Shown in pieces: positions 44,148 to 54,200 of a stretch of 64,000 nt of DNA. The position numbers and the translations under genes are program-made. Numbering within the stretch: position 1 is the first letter of the stretch; the number at the start of each line of letters is the position of its first letter. The notes below the pieces were generated by a model. That model did not search any database and was not told the DNA's origin. It saw only the letters and a list, made by a program, of their open reading frames with translations. The stretch is from Ypsolopha sequella (lineage: Eukaryota > Arthropoda > Insecta > Lepidoptera > Ypsolophidae). The stretch lies in NCBI GenBank assembly GCA_934047225.1, contig OW203986.1, positions 23,439,221-23,503,220 of the forward strand, in the 5' to 3' direction.

Positions 44148-44237
44148 AACGCAGAAAGAAAAGTAAATCTGCATGTGAGGAGCTCTGATCCCGGTTCAGA
44201 GCTCCTCACATCCAGATTTACTTTTCTTTCTGCGTTT
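44148..44237. repeat. Near-perfect 90-bp hairpin
   Basis: The arm 'aaacgcagaaagaaaagtaa' pairs with 'ttacttttctttctgcgttt', and 'tgtgaggagctctga' pairs with 'tcagagctcctcaca'. The loop is about 6 bases. It lies directly between the mariner-like foldback and the right outer arm. Confidence 0.9.
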
Positions 44238-44265
44238 TTATACTGCAATGATATAATGTTAATTT

Positions 44266-44843
44266 GTTTCTTTTCGTGTTAGATTTTCCTATAGCGTAGA
44301 CCAGTTAATGTAAGGATTAACTGATTCAGCCTAGATTTACAGCGCTTTGAGCTTTAATTTAAGGTTAAACGTCAGTCGCTTAGCACAAAGTGCATAACTT
44401 AACTTTGTATTTCTTGTTTAGGAGTTAAAAATTGAAAACAATTTTGGTATGTAACAATTAACACCAATAGTTCAGTATAAGTGAGGTTTATAAAGCATGA
44501 GTTTGAAATTTTATGCACAATTAGCTATGATCTGGTCCAAACAAAGTTAACACAGCATTTTAAGTTGGTTTTGAGAAGATCATGACTAATTGTGTATACA
44601 ATTTCAACTCTTGCTTTATAAACATCACTAATACTAAACTATTGGCGTCAAATGGCACAGATCAAAATGATTTACAATTTTAAATTTCTAAACAAGAAAA
44701 ACAAAGTTAAGTTATGCACTTTGCGCTAAGCGACTGACGTTTAACCTTAAATTAAAGCTCAAAGCGCTGTAAATCTAGGCTGAATCAGTTAATCCTTACA
44801 TTAACTGGTCAACGCTATAGGAAAATAAGACACAAAAAGAAAC
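44266..44843. mobile_element. TIR element inserted in the outer right arm
   Basis: The outer ends 'gtttcttttcgtgttagatt' and 'aataagacacaaaaagaaac' are inverted. Longer arms follow: 'ccagttaatgtaaggattaa' / 'ttaatccttacattaactgg' and 'cgtcagtcgcttagc' / 'gctaagcgactgacg'. A related copy, itself disrupted, is at 47517-47990. Confidence 0.82.
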
Positions 44844-45138
44844 TACTGGATTTGAAATGCTGGTACAAGAGACACTGTTTTGCAGTCTCGCACTATGGCT
44901 GTCGTATGTCTGGATAAAATATTTTAGAATTTGACGCGTTTCAAGCATTACAAGAAAATATCTATTTCTTGAAATATAAAGAAAATGTAGCCATCTTAAA
45001 CCTGCCTTCACCTTCTTTAATGTGACGTTTAACTTTAATGAACATAAGTTTACATTGAAAATTCGCCTCCTGTCGTAAAGTCGATTAACTTCATCGGGTA
45101 TTTTATTTATATTTCAGCCCAGTTTTAATATTATAGCT

Positions 45139-45439
45139 ATCGAGCAACTAACCTAGAGAGAGAAATGCCGGTCCACCCGAGTCCACAACTAGTGAGTGAT
45201 TTTACATACACTTACATATGAGGAGGTCAGCGCAAAAGCGACCTTACTTTTTTCAAATGTGTCTGGAAAAGATAGGCCACTTTAGCGCTGACCGCATCAA
45301 TGCATTTCAATCCCACTTCCCTGGGACTATTATCTCTATCACCGCATGGTGTTAGTCAATCAGAGCGCGTTGAAAGTTGGCGTAATTTATTTCGAACAAA
45401 CCACGTGTTATTGCGCCTCTTTTGGGTTAGTTGCTCGAT
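45139..45439. mobile_element. TIR element (ATCGAGCAACTAACC ends)
   Basis: Inverted ends ATCGAGCAACTAACC and GGTTAGTTGCTCGAT enclose about 270 bases. Inside, 'gtcagcgcaaaagcgacc' and 'tttagcgctgacc' form a second pair. Noncoding. Confidence 0.75.
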
Positions 45440-46376
45440 GACATTAGCACAAAAAGGTACTTATATTTTAATTTTTACACAAAATATATTTAGGTACGAT
45501 TATTATAGATAGACGAATTGATAACTATCTGTGAGCGAGTGCATTTAAAATAAGAGTATGATATAAATAAAGTATAAAAACCTAGCTTAATACTGTTTGA
45601 TAGATTTGTTAACACTGTAGTGTAAAGTGTATAAAAATGTTAAAGGTATACAAATCATGAGTGATATGACTGACTTATGTGTAGATAACTGGTTTAAAGA
45701 AAATTTAAAATGGATCATTGATTTGTATTTTTAAATTGAAATAATTTTGTATGATCTGTCCATTTACCTGATCATTGATATGCTTTTATACCAAAATTAT
45801 AATAATATTTTTGTAATAAACTACAATTACAATAGGTCACAGGGGTCTATCATAGCAGATCATATCGAGCTTAAAACAGACATCATGACGCGACCAACTC
45901 ACTTGTGGGCGTGGCCAAATGTCATGCTCTTTCATTTCGCTATAAGGTGCACGTTCCATGAAACTTGCGAGGACAATACAATCGTGCCGATTTCGTCGCG
46001 GGCGTAAAATTTTGGCAAGACTGGACGTTTTCAAATATTATTTTTTAATTAAGTATTATTAAAAACTAGATAAACTAGAATAACATTATCGATGTTTGAC
46101 TCGTATTAATTTTTTGATTTTATCTAAAACAATAAAATCACATTCGGCTACACTTTTGATAAGAAACCGTTAAATTTATTTATTTTAGGGGTTTGTTGTT
46201 AAGGGCCTATAATACCTCACTTCGCTTCGCATGATCCTGCTTTATACAAAAAAGTTACAGATATTAGTATAAAGCAGCTGCAGGCTATAAAATTAAAATG
46301 AAAAACTATTATTTTCACCGTAAAAAGAAAATACCTAAATGATCGTGCGTTGTAGTCAGCCTAACCTGAGGGCCTA
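45440..46376. other. Noncoding stretch without recognised gene
   Basis: AT-rich. Two opposite-strand frames overlap at 45837-46034 in a GC-richer block that reads like repeat sequence ('gtgggcgtggccaaatgtca'). No splice-consistent exon was found. Confidence 0.35.
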
Positions 46377-46590
46377 TTATGTATCTTTAGTTGGCATCAG
46401 GACTCGGTGCCCATCATTAAAAACATAGATATGTTATCGAATTCAGATTGTCTAAGGATATGTTCGCACTTGAAGTGACGACATATTTCGTAAATAAATC
46501 AATACCCACTAAAGGGAATTTTGAAAGTTCAGTTGTATCTATGTTTTTGATGATAGGCACCTAGTCCTGATGCCAACTAAAGATACATAA
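46377..46590. mobile_element. Palindromic MITE with TA flanks (TTATGTATCTTTAG ends)
   Basis: The ends TTATGTATCTTTAGTTGG and CCAACTAAAGATACATAA are perfect inverted repeats flanked by TA. The inner arms share 'aaaacatagata'. It is the better-preserved relative of 3592-3808. Confidence 0.88.
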
Positions 46591-46592
46591 TA

Positions 46593-47217
46593 GAGGGGCT
46601 GGATCGCCCTGCCGCCCGATCACCGATTCAGTTCCGCTGAGGCGCGGAGAAGCGGGGGCGAAACTTGAATTCAGAGGTAAGGTATAAACTCTTAAGATAT
46701 TACTCAGATTTGACGATTTTTAGTTCGACTTAAACATAGATCTAGATAATGTTAATGGACTCAGCCTAAAATATTATAATAACATTCCATAGACACCCCA
46801 CAATTTGGTGACAGCGTTTGTATGGAGGTTTGCTCGTAACGACGCCTCTTAACGGCTTGATACAACATGTCCTCTCGCAGTAGATCAACAGAGTTAAAGA
46901 GAGCACGCGCTATCCAATTCGATATGGTTTGCTATGCTAGACTAGCGGGTCATAAGAGAAGCTTTTATAAAACTAAAAAAATATTATTTAAATTAATCAC
47001 AGTCTGATAGTATTCTAAAATAAATAAAACGTTCTGAAGCATCACATTAATGCTAGAGTTTAATTTATTATTATTTATTTGGATTATTGCAATTGTAATG
47101 AGGATGCTATTTATTGTTATTTTTTATTTAAAATGTAGCTTCGGCTGCTTTTTGTTTCATAAAAATAAATGATTATGGATAACTTACCGTTTTTTTATTT
47201 AATACCTACTCATATTT
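46593..47217. other. Noncoding stretch without recognised gene
   Basis: A GC-richer patch at 46600-46680 and a segment at 46800-46970 look like repeat fragments. No ORF or exon signal stands out. Confidence 0.3.
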
Positions 47218-47276
47218 TTAACATTGGATTCAAGGATTTTTACACCACAGTGTAAAAATCCTTGAATCGAATGTTA
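47218..47276. repeat. Short near-perfect hairpin
   Basis: The arm 'ggattcaaggatttttacac' pairs with 'gtgtaaaaatccttgaatcg', with a loop of only 3-4 bases. It adjoins the truncated GGTTCCGTA repeat at 47278. Confidence 0.85.
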
Positions 47277-47277
47277 A

Positions 47278-47400
47278 AAAAAAACGGTCAAGTGCGAGTC
47301 AGACTCGCGTACCTAGTAATTCGTAATTCAACAGTTTTGGGAACAGAAAATTTAATTTTGTAACTTTGTCACTTTTTGGTACTACGGAACCCTAAAAACG
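47278..47400 (+). repeat. GGTTCCGTA repeat, internally deleted copy
   Basis: Head 'aacggtcaagtgcgagtcag' and tail 'ggtactacggaaccctaa' are joined with only about 80 bases between them, where the copy at 12196-12965 has about 700. Confidence 0.65.
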
Positions 47401-47516
47401 TTGCTATTGATTTAAAACAGTAATATAATGTTCGCCTGGTTCCAGACTACTCGGGTAGTGGTCGTGGGATTAAATGCCAAAGGTTCACAAAAAGTGTGTA
47501 TCTTACTATTTTTTCT

Positions 47517-47990
47517 GGTTAAGGTTAAAAGTCAGTCGCTTAGCACAAAGTGCATAACTTAACTTTGTATCTCTTAATATTATTAAAACTCGCGTGAGCT
47601 AACATACTAAATTATTATTACATACGGCTTGAACACTCACGTGTGATAGTTGTGGACTATATGCCAACCGTTTCACCGATACAATTTCGGCATTATCAAG
47701 GCGAGTGTCGTTCTTAGGACGACGACGCAGCGTTCACCGTCGTTGTCAAACGGGCACTGGCAGCCGCCGATCTGCGAGCTGCACGCATTGCTCGTGCGCT
47801 AAGCGTTGGCTGCGTCGTCCAACCCATTCATATAGTCAACAACAATCACACGTGAGTGTTCAAGCCGTATGTAATAATAATTTTGTATTTCTTGGTTAAA
47901 AGTAAAAAATTACAAACATTTTAGTATGTGGTAGAAAACAAAGTTAATTTATGCACTTTTCGCTAAGTTACTGACGTATAACCTTAAAGG
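47517..47990. mobile_element. TIR element related to 44266-44843, split by an insert
   Basis: The left arm ('agtcagtcgcttagcacaaa', 'cataacttaactttgtat') and the right arm ('aaacaaagttaatttatgc', 'cgctaagttactgacg') match the arms of 44266-44843. The centre is occupied by another TIR element at 47611-47881. Confidence 0.75.
47611..47881. mobile_element. Inner TIR element (ATTATTATTACATACGGC ends)
   Basis: The ends ATTATTATTACATACGGCTT and AAGCCGTATGTAATAATAAT are perfectly inverted and continue with 'gaacactcacgtgtga' / 'tcacacgtgagtgttc'. The centre shares 'gactatatgcca' and 'tcaaggcgagt' with the fragment at 18130-18398. It is GC-rich relative to its host. Confidence 0.85.
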
Positions 47991-48230
47991 GGAATGTTTC
48001 GTGTCCTGTATAAAATGCACAACTTAAGATTGTTTTTATTTTATTTTTTAATTAAAGATAATAAATAAATGTAATTTATGTCATTTTGCGTTTATAGTTT
48101 AATGTCAATTAGGTTTTTCCGGTATTTTTCATTTATTTTATGCTTCACGTTGTAAATGAATCGGCAAACCAACTTTAAAAACGCTTTGAAGTTAAAAAGG
48201 GCTAGATCGACTAGCAGGTGACTGTAGAAT
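47991..48230. other. Noncoding stretch next to the - strand gene 3' end
   Basis: AT-rich with no repeat ends or coding signal recognised. Part of it may be downstream flank of the gene ending at 48285. Confidence 0.3.
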
Positions 48231-48234
48231 AACA

Positions 48235-48240
48235 TTTATT
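48235..48240 (-). terminator. Poly(A) signal of the unidentified gene
   Basis: AATAAA on the - strand, about 45 bases downstream of the TAG stop at 48287-48285. Position and spacing fit a functional polyadenylation signal. Confidence 0.5.
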
Positions 48241-48284
48241 TCATCTAAAATAAATAATTCCATCGCCGGATTCGGATTTCATTG

Positions 48285-51200
48285 CTACTTTTTCTTCTTG
48301 TCCGCTTTTATAAACTGGCTGTACTGGCTAACAGATAATTCCAAAGCCCTTTCTACTAGTTGTTCCTCCGCATACTGTAAACAAACAAATTGAACTACAT
48401 TTAAATAAACTCTCTTTAGCAAATGAAGCATAGGTGTAGCCAACCCCCCTTCCCCAAAGTAAAAATATTATAACCCTTCCCCTGCTTTGACTTTTTCCGA
48501 CACTTTTCAAATGCCACTTCTGCTAGCAGCTGCTAGAAGCGTTTTGCGTTTGCAAACAATTTTTTGCATGTAGTTCTGAAGGCAGCATAAATGATTTATG
48601 GAAGGATATATGATTTACTAGCTATTGCTTCGCCCGCGTTGGTTGAGTTTTTGTATAGTCGTATCGAAACCCATCCCATCCCATCCCACTAATATTCAAC
48701 GGCGTGAAGGAGTAACAGTACATCACTTTTCTATAGGAAATTAACACCCCATTGCCTTCTGATTTGTATCGGGATTCAAATAAAAGAAACTGCGTTTTAC
48801 TTGATGGCTTGTACTCAACTGACTTGTGGACTACCTACGTACAGATATTATAATTTAGTGTGCACCTACCTACATGCATACATATCACCCTCACACATAA
48901 TTTACAACTAACACATATTTTAAGCTATCCCGCTAGTTAGTTTTACAGGTGGCCTAATAAACTTAATTTACTTAACTTAGCGCTTAAGCCTAATATACAA
49001 ACAGTTTTCTATTTTACATTGCTACAATTATTATCTAACCAAACTGTACGTTATATCTTATAACAAAATACATATTTATTAAGTCTGTAACTTTATACAA
49101 TCAATCTATTTCAAATCCAAAGCGTTGTACACGTTTCTTATTTCTTAACGGATATTTACGTTCTACGATAATGGGTGGTCTCGAACTTCCTGCATTATCT
49201 GACCCTTCTTCCTCCGTCATTATTGAGGACTTTCTTCCCGCATTTGCCTCAATCGTTATTTGCTGTGTTTGTAAGAATGCATCCGACGTCGTGCCCGACT
49301 CGCCCTGGTCTGCGTCTGTATGTACTTCAGACGGATGATTTGTTGATGATTCATCTGAATTCTGTGGACTGCCTTCAACTGTCACACCCTGAGCGCAGTC
49401 TGTTGAGGTTGATGGATATACCAAAGAGTTTCTAACTCGCCGCTTCATTTGGTCTATATGTCGATGGTGCATAGAACCATCTTCCCCCGCAACTGTGTAA
49501 TCGGAACCACCTAGTCTATCCACTACAATGCCCTTAGCCCACTTACCCCCAGGTCTGTAGTCCCTGTATGCTATAGAGTCACCTAATGTCATTTCCCTAG
49601 ACACCGAGCCTTTTTTGTTTGCTATTTTACTTTGCTCTTTAAACACCCTTGTTGACCTATCGGGTTTGAGTAAATCTAAACGTACTCTCAAATCTCTTCC
49701 TAACATCATTTTTGCCGGGGACTCACCTGTGGTGCTGTGAGGGGTATTTCGGTAGTGAAGCAAAAATCTCTGAATAGCTACCCAAGTGTCCAATTTATCA
49801 ACCATGGCCTTTTTAATTACATTTTTGATCAACTTTACCGCCCCTTTAACAGCTCCGTTTGATGCTGGATGATAGGGACTTGAATACATATGCTGTACCC
49901 CGTTTATTGCTAAAAAGGCATTAAATTCACGACTTGAAAAGGGAGGCCCGTTGTCAGAAACTACCTGTTTCGCGATCCCAAATCTTGCCCATGATTCCCT
50001 CAATTTCGATATTACCTGTTCTGCAGAAGTACTACTCATTAAAAATACTTCTATCCATTTAGTACGAGCATCAATCGCAACTAAATACATTTTGCCTCCA
50101 ATCGGCCCTAGAAAATCTATATGAACTCGCTCTTGTGGACGTGACGGCCAGTGCCAAGGAATAGAAGGACTTGCTACTGGTGCCGGGGCTACTGCCATAC
50201 ACGTTTCGCATGCCTTCCCATGTTTCTCTATATCTTCATCCAGCCCCGGCCACCAAATGTAACTTCGAGCCATAGCTTTGGTCTTCACAATCCCCATGTG
50301 AGGTTCATGAAGTTCCGTTAAAATTTTATCTCTACAGGATTCTGGAATTACAACTCTATGTCCCCACATGATACATCCCAGCTCTAAATAGAGTTCCTTT
50401 CGCCTATTAAAATATGGTCGTAGTTCCCTGTCCTCCACTACCTCCGGCCATCCATCACTCATGTAGTTAACTACCCTACCTAGTAATCTATCTCTCGTTG
50501 TCATTAATCGTACTTCGTTATTGTCTATTAATAAAGCATTGGATGCAAAATGCAAATATGATTGCTCCGGTAACTCATCCTCCTTTGTCTCACCTACTGG
50601 TAACCGTGATAACACATCGGCGCAATTGCTAGACGTGCTTATGTACTGGATATCGAAATCGTACCCCAATAATATTATTGCCCATCTTTGCATTCTGCTC
50701 GATGTCATACTGGGTACCGCATTTTGTGGTCCAAAAATACTAACCAATGGTTTATGATCTGTTTTCAAATGAAACTTTCGACCAAATAGATATTGGTGAA
50801 ATTTACTTGTACAAAATACTATCGCTAACGCTTCTTTGTCTATTTGTGAATAGTTTAACTCTGCGGCATTTAATTTCCGTGATACATATGCGATAGGTCG
50901 CTCTCGACCGTCCCTATCCGGCTGCGTTATTAATCCACCAATCCCGTGGGAACTTGCATCACACGTTAGGGTTAATTCCTTTTTGGCATCATAATGAGCT
51001 AGAACTTCACTACCTGATAAAAGCTCTTTTATTCTTCGAAACGCTTTCTCACACTCTCCCGTCCATCTCCAACTTGCACTCTTTTTTAACAATGCGTGTA
51101 ATGGATCCAGTGTTTCACTAGCTTTACTAATAAATTTTGAATAAAAGTTTACCATTCCTAAGAATGACCTCAATTCCGTAACATTGCTTGGTCGGGGCAT

Positions 51201-54200
51201 TTTTGTAATTGCAGTTATTTTACTAGGGTCCGGCTTAATACCTTCTTTTGAGATTATATATCCTAAATAATATACCTCATCCGCAAAAAACGTACACTTG
51301 GATTTTTTTATTTTTAAACCTAGTGTTTTAAGCCTCTCTAAAACAGCCTCCAGAGCTTTAAGATGGGACGCCTGATCCTTTCCCGTGATCAAAATATCAT
51401 CAAGAAAAGTCTGTGCATTTGGAATGTTTTTTACTATGGAATCGCTTATTCTACTGAAAATTCCACTACTAGAAGCAAGCCCATATACTAATCTATTATA
51501 TTTGAATAGACCCCTATGGGTATTGATGACAGTATACATTTTACTTTCCTCCGAAAGACATACCTGGTTATATGCTTGTGCTAAATCTATCTTTGTAAAC
51601 TTAACCCCATTATTTAAATTTGCAAACAATTCCTCTACTCTTGGTAAGGGATATCTATCAACCATCAAAACTGGATTCAAGGTGACTTTGAAATCCGCAC
51701 ACACCCTTAAACTTCCATCCTTTTTATTTACCGGAACCAAAGGCGTAGCCCAGTCTGAGCAGTCCACAGGTTCGATGATCCCGCTTTCTAACATGGCGTC
51801 AATCTCCGCATCGACTCGCTCCTTCAACGCAAACGGTAAGGGCCGGGCACGACGGAAGACGGGCACGGCGTCGGGTCGTACTCGCAACGTCGCTGTTCCC
51901 CCCGTATACCGCCCGAGACCACCGTCAAACACTTCTTTATGCCTGTCGAGGAGTACGTGCAAATCGTTAGGTACATCAGTTTTGTCACATAAAGAATAAA
52001 CATGAGAACAGCTGCTTGACTTATCATACCGTAACACTGGAATGTTTATTTCTAATTCGGCTAGCCACTGCCGACCTAACAAACTCGTTTCACCTTTATC
52101 TAGCACGTATAAATCCAATTCCTTATTTTTGTTACCATAGGACACTATTGGCGATAACATTCCTAACGGGCTTATTTTTGTGCCATCATAAAATTTAAAC
52201 ACAGTACTGGATGGTTTTAATTTTATGTCACTAAAATGTCTTTCATATGTGCTTTTACTGACAAAAGAACACGCAGCCCCGGTGTCCAATTCCATAATAA
52301 CCTCTTTCCCATTAATTGAAATAGGCAAACTCACCGGTTTGTATCGATTTAATTCCATTTTATAGATAGCTTCGTCCTCGGAATTGCTGTTGCTATCGCC
52401 ATTTTCCCCCGCCAAAAAATATGCGCCTGAGTTGCTTTTCGCCGCCCTTTTTCCCGACGACATACTCGTGTTTGGGCATACTCGCCGTAGATGCCCTTGC
52501 ATCTTGCATGAGCTGCACGTGTAAGTTTTAAACCTGCAATGTGCAGTATTGTGCGCAGTTGCACCGCATGCATCGCACCTACGTCCGACATAACTACGCG
52601 GCACGGCTCCCGAGTGAGGTCTGTTGTTGACAACAACCGCCGCCGCTGCCGGCCGACCGCTGCCACCGCCGCCGCCGCCGCCGCCGCATGTACCTGGCAT
52701 GCGACCGGTATCCCTGCCGCCGACTCCACGCCCCGCGATGAGATTTATTTCCGAAGCTCCGCTTCCCCGCCCCGTTCTCGCTGTACTTGCACTTATTTGC
52801 ATATTTTCCATTCCGGAGCGGATCTGCATCATCGATGCATCACGTTCTGCTGCCTCCAAGGATTGTGCTAACGTTACCGCCTTGGAAAACGTTAGGTGTT
52901 CCTCAGCAAAAAGACGTTGTCGTATGACGTCACCACTCACTCCGCACACGAATTGATCTCTGAGATTGTCCATTAACGCGGTATCAAAATCACACGTACG
53001 TGCAAGTTTCTTCAAAACAGCCACATATTGCTTAATATCTTCGTTAACACCTTGCCGTCTTAATCGAAAACTGTAACGCTCGGCCATGATGGATGGTTTT
53101 GGGCACACATGATTTCCTACCAGAGTCACTAGCGCATCGTATGTGTATTCCGAGGGCTTCTTAGGGCTTGTAAGGGTAACCATCAGCTCGTAGCATTCGT
53201 CACCCACGACGGACACTAATGTTGCGAGTTGTTTTTCCGCCTTTACTTCGTTGGCTTTAAAGTACATCTCCAGCCGCTCGCAGTATGACTTCCAATTTCC
53301 ACTCTCCATGTCGAACTCCCGTATTTTCCCGATAGACATAATGGAAATTGCTAATCGCGCACTTTTAAATAACTATCCTCGTCGTCCAGTGATTTGTATC
53401 GGGATTCAAATAAAGAAACTGCGTTTTACTTGATGGCTTGTACTCAACTGACTTGTGGACTACCTACGTACAGATATTATAATTTAGTGTGCACCTACCT
53501 ACATGCATACATATCACCTTCCAATGGAAACTGACTTATGGGATAAAAAGTAGCATGTCCTATTCCAGGTCTAGAACTACACTTGTGCAAAGTTTCAACC
53601 TAATCGTTTCAGTAGTTTCGGCGTGAAGGAGTAACAAACATCCATCCATCCATCCAAACTTTCGCATTTATAATATTAGTGGGATGGGATGGGATAGTGG
53701 GATAAATAGGAAGTTTACCTAAAAAATATAAATTATGATCCAGTAATATTAACGCTACTCTCGTGTAATATTAGGCTTCAAATAAGGTTTAATAAATACA
53801 AATTTAACGTATCTATACAATCTAAAGGGTTCTCTAGAAGGACGCGATGTCATACATCTCAGTCCATCGTCTATCGTTTCTATCCACAGAACATATGTTT
53901 CTATATAATGCCAAGTAAGTCGAACCATGTGTTATTTAGGTTGGATCAGGTTCACTCGTCTCCGGAAGTGAAATATCAGTATATTTTGTATGGTAACTGA
54001 TTAATTAGTTAATAAAGACAAAACTTTTCGAATTTTTGAAAACTTCCTGTTATTACCGAAGTAATGATAATAGTTATTTATAACTTTAGTACGCCGTTGC
54101 ATATACGATGACTTCACGATCTGCAGTTAAGAGGCTATGTGAATTTTATTTTTGTCACTGTCACTCCAAGCGAAAACACGTTCAGTGCGAGAGGGGTGGA

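Larger units (their letters stand above)
42908..45020. mobile_element. Outer palindromic element hosting a nest of insertions
   Basis: The left arm 42908-43187 is the inverse of 44240-44265 plus 44844-45020, for example 'gacatacgacagccatag' / 'ctatggctgtcgtatgtc' and 'gaaacgcgtcaaattctaaa' / 'tttagaatttgacgcgtttc'. Between the arms sit three further inverted-repeat structures (43188-44144, 44148-44237, 44266-44843). Frames on each arm (42915-43169 +, 45011-44796 -) resemble one another only because the arms are inverted copies. Confidence 0.8.
48760..53516 (-). mobile_element. Complete gypsy-class (Mag-like) LTR retrotransposon
   Basis: It has two LTRs of 128 and 127 bp, a 5-bp target duplication CCTTC (48755-48759 and 53517-53521), one long gag-pol ORF, and a purine-rich GTGTGAGGG directly before the 3' LTR. 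Short LTRs and total length near 4.75 kb recall Bombyx Mag and its relatives; I infer that lineage and did not test it. No env-like ORF. The LTRs differ by one base, so the insertion is recent. It lies in the last intron of the - strand gene, in the same orientation. Confidence 0.95.
48615..53700. repeat. Interspersed repeat split by the LTR element
   Basis: The left part (48615-48759, 'tagctattgcttcgcccgcg', 'ggcgtgaaggagtaaca') and the right part (53517-53700, 'caatggaaactgac', 'ggcgtgaaggagtaacaaac', 'tttcgcatttataatattag') are pieces of one common lepidopteran repeat. The gypsy element inserted at its CCTTC. The left part also has an inverted end-like segment ('cccatcccactaatatt'). Confidence 0.6.

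Noticed and set aside
42915..45011. Two homologous small proteins on opposite strands
   Set aside because: Their similarity is explained by the inverted arms of the outer palindromic element; no evidence of selection on the protein sequence can be seen.
51385..51999. A 204-codon + strand ORF inside the gypsy element
   Set aside because: Antisense of the reverse transcriptase and protease region; no independent coding signal.
52539..52956. Overlapping Ala/Pro/Arg-rich + strand ORFs
   Set aside because: Antisense of the Gly-rich gag linker and zinc knuckles; they follow from GC-rich composition.
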